This document shows, one piece after another, positions 44,490-54,428 of a DNA stretch of 64,000 bases. Source of the stretch: Lepas anatifera. Taxonomy: Eukaryota; Arthropoda; Thecostraca; Lepadidae. Every line of letters starts with the position of its first letter. Positions within the stretch are counted from its first letter, which is position 1. The notes beneath the pieces are model-generated. The model saw only the letters and a list, made by a program, of their open reading frames with translations, was not told the DNA's origin and searched no databases. The stretch covers positions 1,116,001 through 1,180,000 of the forward strand of contig JAOTON010000386.1 of assembly GCA_034440635.1 (NCBI GenBank), read 5' to 3'. The position numbers and the translations under genes were made by a program.

Positions 44490-44974
44490 AGCCGTAGTGG
44501 ACACACGAGGCATTTGGCTGCTACTTCGTCTGCACTACGCCCACTGCCTACCCTCTTCCTACGCGCGAGTCGGCAGCCCTTCAGACAAAACCTGGCCTTC
44601 CGCAGCGGCGTGGGCGACGAGAACGGCAGCGCTTGTCTTCTTCGCCTCTGTGGGCAACAACGCCCACACATCTGGCTGGCCATTGTACACACATGGCTGT
44701 GTGTGGGCGGTGGGGAGCGCGCCGGGGCGGGGGTGGCGGTGAGGATCGAGTCCCCCCGGGTCTGTGGCGCCGACGGGGCGTGCCTACCTCTCATCGGGCG
44801 CGCGCTGTCCCTCCCCTCCCCACACTCCACGATCGGGCCGGGCACGCCCACACGACGGTGCCGAATTCGGCCGTGGTCGATGCACCCAAGGCCGTCGGTG
44901 GTCCGGTGACGTCAGAGCGGCCGCCCCCGCCCGCGCGCCGTGACGTCACCGCAGGCTCTCGGCCGACTCTGACA
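44490..44974 (+). promoter_or_regulatory. GC-rich upstream region with two CRE-like sites
   Basis: About 480 bases are GC- and CpG-rich. Two exact TGACGTCA sites at 44907-44914 and 44941-44948 are candidate CREB/ATF sites, 34 bases apart and just upstream of an ATG at 44975. No TATA-like box lies between. Open frames on both strands here (up to 173 codons) are composed mainly of Pro, Arg, Gly and Ala and are probably compositional. The region is a plausible CpG-type promoter for the frame downstream. Confidence 0.4.
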
Positions 44975-45538
44975 ATGCTGCGAAACCTTTTCGTAGATGT
45001 GGATAACGGTAATGATTCATGGAGTGTTGCACTCGGCTGCCCCACGGAAAACTCGTTCTATATCAGTCTCATGTACGCTGATTTGCGTCACTTGATGAGA
45101 CAGGCCGTATTAGACAAATTTGAAGAGCTTGAAGCAAAATCTTACCCATCTGATATGCGTGTTTCCACGCAGAAGCGTATAGCTGGTTTGTATATAGCTG
45201 TTTCTTCTTCAAACTCGATGAAAATGTGAGAGCTCTTGTTCTGTTCCATAATCGGGATTTGCTATCAGGTCTTATCGAGTTTTATTCCTTTTTATAGAGC
45301 TAAAAGGAAGACCAAAGAGCTCCGCAGACATTTGTGTTATTTATATATTCATAGCGTAAGAGCGCTTGTGGCCGCAGCTACTGAAAACCCATTTCGATGT
45401 TCAGATATCTCTGCTGAAAATGACCTATTCATACACTTCAGCACGCGCAGTGAAGTGGGCACCAATGAGCACACCTATTTTTTCGAGCTGGCCAGCGAAA
45501 TATTTTCATCCGGAAAGCATAACTTGAAAGAAAACTGA
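44975..45538 (+). CDS. Candidate host gene with a possible 72-bp intron
   Basis: The frame starts at ATG 44975 and runs 84 codons to a TGA at 45227-45229; the same frame then continues without a stop to 45538. A GT at 45226 and an AG at 45296-45297 preceded by a pyrimidine tract (TTTTATTCCTTTTTATAG) would remove exactly 72 bp, including the TGA, and keep the frame. The spliced product would be about 163 residues. Exon 1 includes MLRNLFVDVDNGNDSWSVA and LRHLMRQAVLDKFEELEAKS; exon 2 includes KRKTKELRRHLCYLY and FFELASEIFSSGKHN. I recognise no domain. It contains no signal peptide. The GC-rich CRE-bearing region upstream supports transcription. It may instead be a decayed gene with one stop, or an earlier ATG (44633) in the same frame may be used. 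Confidence 0.35.
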
Positions 45539-45566
45539 TGAGGTGCCTCGTTAGGCGAAACATTTT
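45533..45566 (+). ncRNA. Hammerhead-like core motif
   Basis: CTGATGAGGTGCCTCGTTAG then GCGAAAC shows CUGAUGA, a possible GCC/GGC stem with a GGU bulge, and GAAAC, the conserved pieces of a hammerhead ribozyme. It overlaps the stop codon of the upstream frame. The stem II is imperfect and stems I and III were not found, so it could be a relic of a Penelope-like or retrozyme sequence. Confidence 0.35.
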
Positions 45567-45599
45567 TTCGAAAATCAGGTAGTAATGTTTTGACTTATA

Positions 45600-46450
45600 G
45601 GTTTCCAAATACAGATGCCATCTTGATATTGCCGCAACCGCATAAGCTGATCCAGGGGGCAAAGGGGAGCAGATGCCCCCCCGATCGACACTCGGCGCCC
45701 CCTGAAACGGTCACAGCGCCCCATGAAATATCGCTTCCCACCCCTCCCCTCAAGATGTGAAAATCGGTGCCCACCGGTAGGTTTTGCCGGAAAAAGTAGC
45801 ATCCCCTAGTCCGGATGGCGCCCCTCCATTGGCAGTCCTGGATCCGTCTATGCGCAGCCACACGGCCGCACCAGACCACCTGCATTATTATAGACAGAGT
45901 TGGGACGTCATAAAGCATATTATCGGCATATGTCAATTTCGCTACACGTGGAAATCAAGATCATGGCCAAAGCTCCCACAGAAAGTTCATGCTACCATTT
46001 GCAAGGCCATTTACCCCAATGCTTCCGCCCAGATGACCTCAACCAGTATGACATATATGCTATGGCACCGCAGCTAAGGTTGTTTAATGCTAACGTCAAA
46101 GTCAAAGGTCCAGGTCAAGGGTCATTGTTCAAAGTCAAACCCTTATTTCCTGTTCAACAGCTGCTACACTTATCGGTTATTATTGTGTAGATACATTTTG
46201 GTAAAACTTCGTCACATGGTTTTGACGTATCATGTTGGGACGTCATAGGTCAATGACCTTGGATGGTCTTTACTGAAAGCATTTATGGGTCCTTTCCTCC
46301 AAGACCATCGTTCAATTTTAGTGTATTTGAGCAGAGGCCTCACCACAAACTTCTTACCATTAAGCCAGATTCAAAGGGGCCTCCGGTCCCTGATCCCAAT
46401 GAGGCCCTCCTAGTTTTGAGGGACTCCAGAATGGGGTGGCAGACATGCAG
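45600..46450 (-). mobile_element. TTAA-type family E, copy E5, reverse, interrupted
   Basis: Read in reverse, the blocks match E4: the GCAGGTGGTCTGGTGCGGCC region (inverse at 45862), GACCTTTGACTTTGACG (inverse at 46095), and CAATGACCTTGGATGG near 46250. A hAT MITE at 45641-45852 splits it within the block corresponding to GCGCAATTGC of E4. Clean TTAA ends were not found. Confidence 0.6.
45641..45852. mobile_element. hAT-like MITE, GGATCC family, copy 3
   Basis: The ends are CATAAGCTGATCCAGG and CCTGGATCCGTCTATG. The flanks CGCAACCG and CGCAGCCA match 6/8, consistent with an old 8-bp duplication inside E5. Internal blocks match copies 1 and 4 (CGATCGACACTCGGCGCCCC, AGTCCGGATGGCGCCCC). Confidence 0.75.
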
Positions 46451-46731
46451 TTCTACTTTATATACAAATTTTAGCAAATATTTTCGTACTTTTCGTTATC
46501 CTGGGGCATAAAAAGGGCCTGCTATGCATTACAGGACCCTAGCTCACGTGGATTACCTAAAAGCACCTCGTATCATTTACGGGGTTCTTCATCATTCCAG
46601 GGCCCGCTTACTTTTGTCAGTGACCTTAAGTATATCTGATGCCCGCATCGATGACACTGATGCCACTTCTTCTTTAAGAAGGCCTCTCCTTGCCACTGAC
46701 TGTACTGGATGAGACCTTCTTGGTCTGTTAA

Positions 46732-47741
46732 CCCTCGCCCCACCGGGGGGCCATCGATGGCCCCTAAGGTTTTTCCGGGATAGCAGAAAACGACAAGGCG
46801 CAGCACCGCGGTTGAGGGCTCTACCTCTCACTGCATCATTTTCCCATCATCCCTGAAATTTTTACCCCGGGTCACCCAAGGTCAGGTCACCAGACGAGGT
46901 CAACCAAGGTCACCTCACTTCACTTTAGAGCTCTGTAAGAGCTACATTTCAAAGTCGATCAATTTGAAACTTCCTTACACTTCATGACCCTCCAGGGTCT
47001 ACAAGGTGTATATCCGGGATTTTTCGATTTCGTGCCCTGAGGTCAGGTCACGAGGCGACCTCTCCCATTGGAAAAGCATGGGGAAAAGCTATTTCATGAT
47101 ATAAAAGCCACAAAAATGATTGCAAATACTCAGACTGCTCAGAACAGCGTTTTTGGACACCCTTTCACGGATCCCAGGGTCATATTTGCCCTTTGACTTT
47201 TCCAAGGTCATCCAAGGTCACCAGAGGTCAAAAACAGTATTTTGACAATAACTTTTGACCTAATTGAGCTAGAGCGGTGAAACAAACACCATCGTGTTTG
47301 TCTTGTCACTGGCTTTCATTTGATATATGGCAAGGTCACTTTTTGACCTTTCGTGACGTCAGGTCATATTAGGTCACGAGGTGACCTCTGGCGGTCAAAC
47401 CACTGGCGGGAGGTCTTTACGTTCCACATAGCGGAAAAAGTACTGGCAATTTGCTATCAGATGTACTTTACCAGGCCTCAATAGCTCTAATGACATAAGA
47501 GTTATGCCCAGTTTGCTTAATCATTGCATATTTGAGTGAAAATAGCCGATCTTGACCTAATTTGACCTCTGAGGCCAAACCATTGACCTGAGCACTAAAA
47601 CATGCGAAGTAATTTCTTACTGAATTCACGCGAGCTTTCTATTGCACTTTGCAGATTTGCGCTAACGCCCATATTTTCGAGTTAGAGGGGGCCATCGATG
47701 GCCCCCGGTGGGCGAAGGTGGCGCCGGACCCCCGGTGGCGG
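46732..47741 (-). mobile_element. TTAA-type family A, copy A6
   Basis: The 1010-bp element in reverse orientation lies between TTAA at 46728-46731 and TTAA at 47742-47745. The ends CCCTCGCCCCACCGGGGGGC and CCCCCGGTGGCG are inverse, and GGGGGCCATCGATGGCCCC occurs near both. Internally it follows A5 almost base by base in inverse. It is non-coding. Confidence 0.92.
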
Positions 47742-47745
47742 TTAA

Positions 47746-49114
47746 GGGGCTTGGTCTTAAAATGCTGAAAAGGTCATCTTCTGTGACTGGCCTAAAAACA
47801 TCCTCGGCTGACAAATGGACCATCTTTGTCAGTCCAGGGGCCTCCCAGGCATGGCAGAGCCCCGATATGTACGTAGAGCATGTATCGAAGGCGATAGGGT
47901 TACCTCTGCCGTCCATGCAATCCAACGCGTCATTTACATCGGCGGATGGGCCTCCTTAATATGTACAGGGACTTCTTTCGCCGGCCAGGAACCTCTCCAT
48001 ATCTCATTCATGTTTTGTTCACACTTCACACTACTGAGGTGGTTTTGAAAGTGTTCTCGTGATGAGTACGAAGTGATTAAAAACTATAAAAGGAGACAGG
48101 CCACGTACGCTTTCAAATCCTATGCCCCTACAACCGGGCTCGGCATCTCTGCCGTAACAGTCCCCTACCCTCGCGCGTGTGGCTACACTTCGCGACCCAT
48201 TCCTTGAAATAGGCTTCGCCCCTTTGTTCTGCGACATTTAAGTAAACACCCCACCCGCAAAATTCTCCCACACACTTTAGAGCTGCTGCGGGCAACGTTG
48301 CTTTGCACATAACGCCTTATAAAAAGCCCTTAAGTAAGTAAGTTTGGGGAAAGGTTAAGATAAGAGGATGGGATTCTACCCGGGGGTCACTGCAACCATA
48401 GGCGCATGTGCTCAAAGCCCCCAGGCATAATTAGGTATGGACAAGGATGTCCGGTAAAAAATCAACAAATAAACAAACATAGTCACACACTCATTTCGAG
48501 CAATTTAACTAAAACCACATGGGCGTGAAAATGTTTGATTCTTCAGCTTCGTATTCATTTTGTCTTCAATCTTATCAGACTTGTTTCTTGTGCTCCATCC
48601 TGCCTGTGACAGTGCTGATATGCATGCTATAACCTATTGTTTTTTCCTCTTTTCTTTAAACTCCAGTCCTGACGTTTTCTTTCACAAAACTTGTTTTCGG
48701 GTTTTCTCGATAATTGGACATTGTGAAGTATTTCGATATTGCCGCTGCAGAAGCTTTTTTCATGAATTGGCTCACAAGACACGTGAAACGTAACGAATAA
48801 TCAAGAAAAAGATGGCCGCAAAAAGACCATAGTAGACCAAAAGTGATTATTCACCTCTTATTTTTATCTTCTAGCTTGCATCAGAGACCACCCAAATGAG
48901 CTTTAATGTAAAATAGATAAATCGTATGTGTCAGTTGTTCATGCATGTATAGTTTGTAACGCTCCTGAGGCTATCAAAGACTTCCAGTATCGAAGAGGGC
49001 CTCCTGAGCCCAGCAAGGGCCTCCAAGATTCAATGCGGGATAGGTACCCATGGATTTGCGGCCATGGTGGTGCTAAGCTATATTGTTATTTCCTGCGAAT
49101 TAATTAACCCAAGT
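47746..49114. other. Unassigned spacer
   Basis: Frames at 47708-47959 (partly inside A6) and 48031-48310 overlap on both strands without recognisable features. AT-rich after 48350. Nothing can be named. Confidence 0.4.
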
Positions 49115-49612
49115 CCAAAAAATTTTATTTGTCCCAGATGACCTTTCTGAGGTCAAAGCCAAAATAAGGAACCAGGATAGTTTTCTAAGATATTAAAATT
49201 CTGAGAAGAGGAAGTTGTCTTAAGCAATGCACAGACAGAGCCATTTTCGGCCAATTCCTATTTTCTCCATGAACTTCCCCAGAAGACGTCACGATCCGTT
49301 CCTGAACCTAAGCAATCAACATAAAAATCCTGCCATAACTTGCAGTACTTGGTGGGCCTATTATGTGATATGAAAACCAAACAAATCGATTAAACCTGAT
49401 TTCACTAGTGTCACTTGTAACATTTTCGAAGGTGAGGCCACTTGATATTGCCTCGTGCCCTGACCTGAGGTGACCGAAGCTTACAATTGTCGGAATAGTT
49501 GCGGAATCGATCAAGAATAAGGTGCGCATAGCACGGCGATACTTAACGCTAACGTTTTTGCAAAGTTAGAAAACCCCGAGGGGGTGTTGAAACAACCTCC
49601 ACTGGAGGAGGG
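49115..49612 (+). mobile_element. Family D end fragment with TTAA
   Basis: From CAGATGACCTTTCTGAGGTC to the terminus CCTCCACTGGAGGAGGG before TTAA (49613-49616). Its middle (GTGGGCCTATTATGTGATAT, then CTGACCTGAGGTGACC) parallels 23700-23993. The left part is missing. Confidence 0.6.
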
Positions 49613-49748
49613 TTAACTCTCCCTTTGTAGGATTGCATTGATCTTAAACCAAGTCATTTTTAAATTTTGACCTAATATGGCCTTATCATATACCATTTAA
49701 TTCCAGTAACACAAATCCAATAAAGTCTACAATTTGACTTTAACTTAA

Positions 49749-50680
49749 CCCTTGCCCCGGTGGCGGGTACGAGCCACCTTCGCCCTGGTGGGGGGGCTAA
49801 AAAAGACCCTCCCCACGATCTCAAAAACTAAGAGAGCTAGAAAAAAGCGCAAAACAGAAATCGAAAGCTCTTCAAAAATTTCGAAAATAATTCGGTCATT
49901 TTTCTTGTCAGGTCAATATCAAGGCCACCAGAGCTCAAAATAGGTCGAAATCGCTAATATGAGGTGTAATAAGAAAACCTCATATATCTCAGAAACTATG
50001 ATAGCTAGAAACATTTTCTAACACCATTCGAAAGCTCTTAAGATGCACTTTCATCAAAGCCAAGGGAGCTACAAGTCACTGAATATTGGGTATATTCTTG
50101 GGAATGTCCATAGCCACCCATGCATAAGGGCGCTTACTTTTTCGCTGATAGCTTCCAAACCAAACAAGATATATCCATAGTTTATGCACCATTGCAATCG
50201 TCTCGTCAATACGAATCGAATGATATATGATATTGCTATGCCAGGTGTCAACGGTCTGACCCAACTTGACCTGGTATAGTCATGATGTATATCATTTGAC
50301 TTGCAGTGACTATACAAACACTTTGGTGACAAAATAAAAGTTCTATTTTAGTTTATTCAAAATTTATAGAGTAAAACACCAAAAGATGCTTATTTGACCT
50401 AAGGTGACCTTTTGAAAGGTCACAAGTCAAAATGTTTGGCATCAACTTCAGAAATGGGCTAAGACCAGGTCGTAGCCGATGTTTGAAGTTGATTCCATCC
50501 ATACTTACTGAGAAAAGCTCATTTCGTGATTTTCCCCATGTATTTACAATGGAGAGGTCATGCTCTGCACATGACCTAAGGTCACCAATATAAAAAATCC
50601 CGGAACAAATGTTGTAGTTCCTGGTAAGCCCAATATGTGGTATGAGTTTTAAATTGATCGATTGTTGTTTGGCTAGTTGG
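49749..50680 (+). mobile_element. TTAA-type family B, copy B2, 3'-truncated
   Basis: TTAA (49745-49748) precedes CCCTTGCCCCGGTGGCGGGT. The interior parallels B1 (ATATGAGGTGTAATAAGAAA, CATATATCTCAGAAACTA) and, at its end, C1/C2 (CCATGTATTTACAATGGAGA, GGTATGAGTTTTAAATTGAT). Homology stops near 50680, where G/T-rich sequence and copy E6 begin. It is non-coding. Confidence 0.7.
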
Positions 50681-50689
50681 GTGGCCCTG

Positions 50690-51330
50690 GTGGTGCTCCT
50701 TTTGTGTTTGTGGTGGGGTGGCGTTGTAACCGGGGGGGCCTGGTAGGCCCCTCCCCCTGAGATCTCAGAAACTAAGAAGCGTAGAAAAACTCCGGTTTTG
50801 GTTGGTTGGAGGGCTTATGTTTTTATATCATTCCCAATTTGCATTTATCTATGCCAATACCTTCGAGGTCAAACGAGGTCACAAAATTCAAATTTTGGCC
50901 GTGCTGGGGACCTATTGGAAAATGTCAAAATTACGCGGGAAAAAGACTGGTATATGCTAAAGGCGGACCAGCTTAATAAAGGTAGGGTTGCAAAGATCCT
51001 TTCCTAAAATTTTGGGTCAAGGTCATTCAGGGACTTGACCTATGACGTTGCAATATAGTATAATCCCTATAGCGTACACTTAAACTTACACTATAGAAAC
51101 TGTTGGGCGGGAAATGAGGATTGACCTTTACTCATCACCTTTAACCTGGACCTTTAAATGGCGTTGCTTTAACTATGATGTCATAGCATAATATACGTCA
51201 GACTGAGAAACGACATTTGACCGGAAGCACTGGGGCCAATGAACTTGACCTGTGACCTTTGACTTTGACCTTCTTGTGAGGTGATTTTGACACATTATTC
51301 CGGCTATATGGCGTTGTGACGCCACCACAA
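50690..51330 (+). mobile_element. Family E, copy E6, partial
   Basis: Blocks CCTTCGAGGTCAAACGAGGT, GGCCGTGCTGGGGACCTATT and GTTGGGCGGGAAATGAGG match E2 and E4 in order. It ends near GCGTTGTGACGCCACCAC, lacking the family E right terminus. The left 70 bases (50690-50760) are G/T-rich and of uncertain origin. Confidence 0.6.
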
Positions 51331-51499
51331 GATGGGAAGGGAGGGATGAAGTTACATTTCATGAGGGCATGAAAAAGTCACAAAGACGAGCGATAGAAGT
51401 GGCACGCATAGTAATGAACGAGACGGCTAATACAGTAAAAGAATTTATCAAAATTGATAAGGCAGTTGCTCATACTATCAAAAACGTTCGCCGTGTAAG

Positions 51500-51560
51500 G
51501 GAGCGAGAGCGAGAGAAAGAGAGAAGAGAGAGAGCGAGAGAGAGAGAGAGAGAGGGGGGG

Positions 51561-51602
<42 letters not shown>
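51500..51602. repeat. (GA)n low-complexity tract
   Basis: Nearly pure GA with a short G-run at 51554-51561. It explains the Arg/Glu-rich plus frame (51369-51686) and Ser/Leu-rich minus frame, which are not genes. Confidence 0.97.
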
Positions 51603-51603
<1 letters not shown>

Positions 51604-52675
51604 AGGGAGGATTCGAGAGTTTAGAATCTGATTCATTATTGCTACTCTTATGTTTGAACACTGTATTTCAATATTTCAAATTCTGAATATTGTATATTGT
51701 ATAGCAATGTTCGACCTCTGCGGGCGACTGTGTTGGGCGCAGGGACAACTAATGTTCCAACACTAAATGGCTTGGATCCTTTAGGTCCGTCCGGCTTCGG
51801 CTTGGTGGGTTGCAGCCGGGGGAGGGGGGACTTTGCGCCCTTCCATCTCTCTCGGAAGCGAAACGCGTTATCAATAACGATATTAAACATGCCGGTGGTT
51901 CAACACCCAGTGTCGAGTCACACTGTGGTGCTCCCACGCATAACACGTGTAAAAAAATCATGTTCTCATCTTCAGTCATTCGCACCTCATCACAACCCAA
52001 CAAAATACATAGCAGGTGAGTATAGCTTGACGTTTTTCTTTTTCCTGATTTTGACACGACCTTTGAATCGAGAACCACATGACGAAATAATATATTCTTT
52101 TTGTTGCCCTTAAAGGCTGGTGAACAACAGGTTTCACCTAGCTTGCTGGCCCGATAGGGCAACGGAGGGAATAGCCCCATTCATGCTAACATTTTTAGTC
52201 TTTTTCACCTCATTATCATCCAAAAATATATACAAAACACGTCACTGTATGGCAGACGTCGAACACGTCTGTGGTTCAGCACCGATGTCATGCAGCGCAC
52301 TGTGGTGTTTCCCAAGGGACAATTATTGTAAACAAATTCAGAATTTCTGAATATTACTGCGCTGTTCTGAATATTGCGCTTGCGGGGACGTAATCAATGG
52401 TTGAGTATGAATGTATGTTAATATTATGGAGCGTTGATGAAAACAATGAAAAGTAAAAACAGAGATATAATTTGTAATCGTTAATTAAAAAAAGCGTTCC
52501 CATCCACCATTTGTCTCGGTCTTCGTCAGCCATAAGTGTGGTTGCTTGATTTCATATGAGGTTGTTTCTAGATGTTTCAAGCAAAAAATGTAGGCGAGGA
52601 TCTAGTCTGTAGTCAGCGTGTCATGTGATATTTATCTGTGCCCCATGCGTATTTTTGCATTGTATTTTGCACACT
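51603..52675. other. Unassigned spacer
   Basis: Overlapping frames at 51697-52113 (plus, 138 codons) and 51749-52180 (minus, 143 codons) cover the same bases and neither has recognisable features. One at most could be real. TGGCAGACGTCGAACACGTCTG at 52249 is a small palindromic patch. Confidence 0.35.
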
Positions 52676-52715
52676 TCTGCTCAAATGAAGCTAAACTAGC
52701 GAAACGTTGGGCTGT
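52676..52715 (+). ncRNA. Hammerhead-like/GAAAC hairpin motif
   Basis: AATGAAGCTAAACTAGCGAAACG has a GCTA/TAGC stem followed by GAAACG, the arrangement seen at 27466 and 45533. The core before the stem (CAAATGAA) departs from CUGAUGA, so it is a weak or decayed example. Confidence 0.25.
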
Positions 52716-52907
52716 TAATAAGTCAATGGGTAAAATAAAAAGTAATTTTAAATTCATTTAATATTTACATCTGCATTTCTAATAACTTCTCGGAAAGCCT
52801 GCTGCAGGCTGCAGGTGGGGTGCCATACATAGACCACAGAGTGTTGTGAGAATGACCTTGGACCCTAAACAGATGATAAAACAGCAGACAGTAAAAGTCT
52901 CCTCGCC

Positions 52908-52945
52908 TGACGACGGTCAAAGACCGAATCGTTGCGTTTGCTTTA
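52908..52945 (+). ncRNA. Related hairpin motif
   Basis: CTGACGACGGTCAAAGACCG then AATCG shows CUGACGA, a perfect CGGUC/GACCG stem with a 3-base loop and AAUCG where GAAAC is expected. It is similar in style to the motifs above; no ribozyme activity can be claimed. Confidence 0.25.
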
Positions 52946-54308
52946 TCCCACGCTCTTTATCTTTACCTTTCCCTCTTACAGTGTCTTAGCCTTTTTGGGC
53001 TTTTTTAGGGTTTAGGTGTTTTAGTTTCTGGACTTTGAATTTTTTGCTATTTTGGGCTGTCTTTGTCTTAGACTTTAGTTTTTTACCTTTTTGCTGACAG
53101 GTGGGTCGTTTGAGTGGGTTTTAAGTAATTTAGCGCCTTTTCTGTGTTCTGTTTTATCAGATCTTTCGGGTCCAAGGTCATTCCCACAACAATATGCATT
53201 TCTCAATGAACGACAGGAGTCGGATTGCTGCAGGTACCGTGTTCTCCCAACGAACCACGAGAGGTCGACATTCTGTGGCCTGACTGCTGACTAATCGCCT
53301 TATCGACAACTCCGGCACGCATAACATGACGTCTGAGACCGTGACCGTCATCGGACGGGTCGATTAACGACCTACTCGCCTCCCACGCCTGCCTCACCCC
53401 ACCTACTACACACGCATTGGTTGATACAAATAACGAAGCGCCAACCCGGCTCTGGCTATTGACCAAGGCCTGCTCTGGCTGATCTGGGGGAGGGTGGGGT
53501 GCCTCTCACGTGATCCTGGACTGATCCAGGAAGGTCACTATGGGGGCGGCACCCAAAACGGACCTCGCCATGGCTCTTAAAGGGAGTGTCCCACTTTTAT
53601 CATGGGTTTTGACCTGAGATAGCAGTTTTGTGGAGCGTGTTGAGAAACCACTATCGGCATATTTAATTTCACCCAGAGCTCTGGGTATAAAATTTCCGCC
53701 GGCTTTAAAGTTCAAAGTAAAGGGGCCTATTGGCTTATTTCAAACCCTGAATGAATACCTTCAATATAGTTGCAGTAATCTGATTGGTCGTAAGCCCTAC
53801 GTCTCATCCACTCGCTGAAAATATCACGCTAGCGAGTGAACCAGCATGCAACTGCTTGTCCACCAGCATGTTAGGCAAAAGTTGTCCAGTTTAGGGCGTT
53901 GTTGGGTCAAAATTAGGCCGATAACCGCAATACACATAATATCCTCCCTCCCCCGTACTTGTGCAAACAAGAGTGAACTGTTTTTGTCAAAATCCAACTC
54001 TGAAATTGTTTCCTTACATCAGACATATACATTATCTTTCTGCCACTGAATAAACTCGGCTACCGTAGTGGCACCTGACGTGCAGTTCTTGCACCAGTGC
54101 TTCTTCTAAACACTGAGTATTTATTTGAAAAAACACAGATGCAATGTATAAAAGCTGCAACATTCGTGACAATCCACGGCCAAATATGCTGTGGCTACAA
54201 ATGGACAAGATTAGGCAACATTTTTCACGTTGTAACATAGCATGTATGCTGATGCCTCTTTCACTTTCTCGGCTCGTACTTCCTTGACAGAGGCGTCATT
54301 GATGTGGA
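52946..54308. other. Unassigned spacer
   Basis: T-rich sequence to about 53160 (repeated TTTTTGGGCTTTTTTAGGG-like words near 52995), then mixed DNA. No frame has recognisable domain content. Confidence 0.4.
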
Positions 54309-54428
54309 CATAAGTGTCGCCACCGGCAAGAAGTGGGGGCAGCCAAACTTCAACCCGATGCTGACGAAGCTTTCAACGTCAGGACCAAAACTGTTCAATT
54401 TGGGCTCCTCGTTGCTCTGCAGGGCTGG
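54309..54428. repeat. Dispersed repeat shared with 18616-18749
   Basis: This is the second copy of the segment described at 18616. On the minus strand it continues upstream as an open run from about 54325 down to 54240: AGGDTYVHINDASVKEV in one frame, after a 1-base shift from NEEPKLNSFGPDVESFVSIG. The shift implies a decayed coding sequence of unknown family. Confidence 0.5.

Noticed and set aside
44388..44909. 173-codon plus frame and 155-codon minus frame
   Set aside because: Compositional frames in the GC-rich region; the frame starting at 44975 is a better candidate.
51369..51686. Arg/Glu-rich 105-codon frame
   Set aside because: Produced by the (GA)n tract.
51697..52180. Two 138-143-codon frames on opposite strands
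   Set aside because: They overlap almost completely and neither has recognisable domains; left as unassigned.
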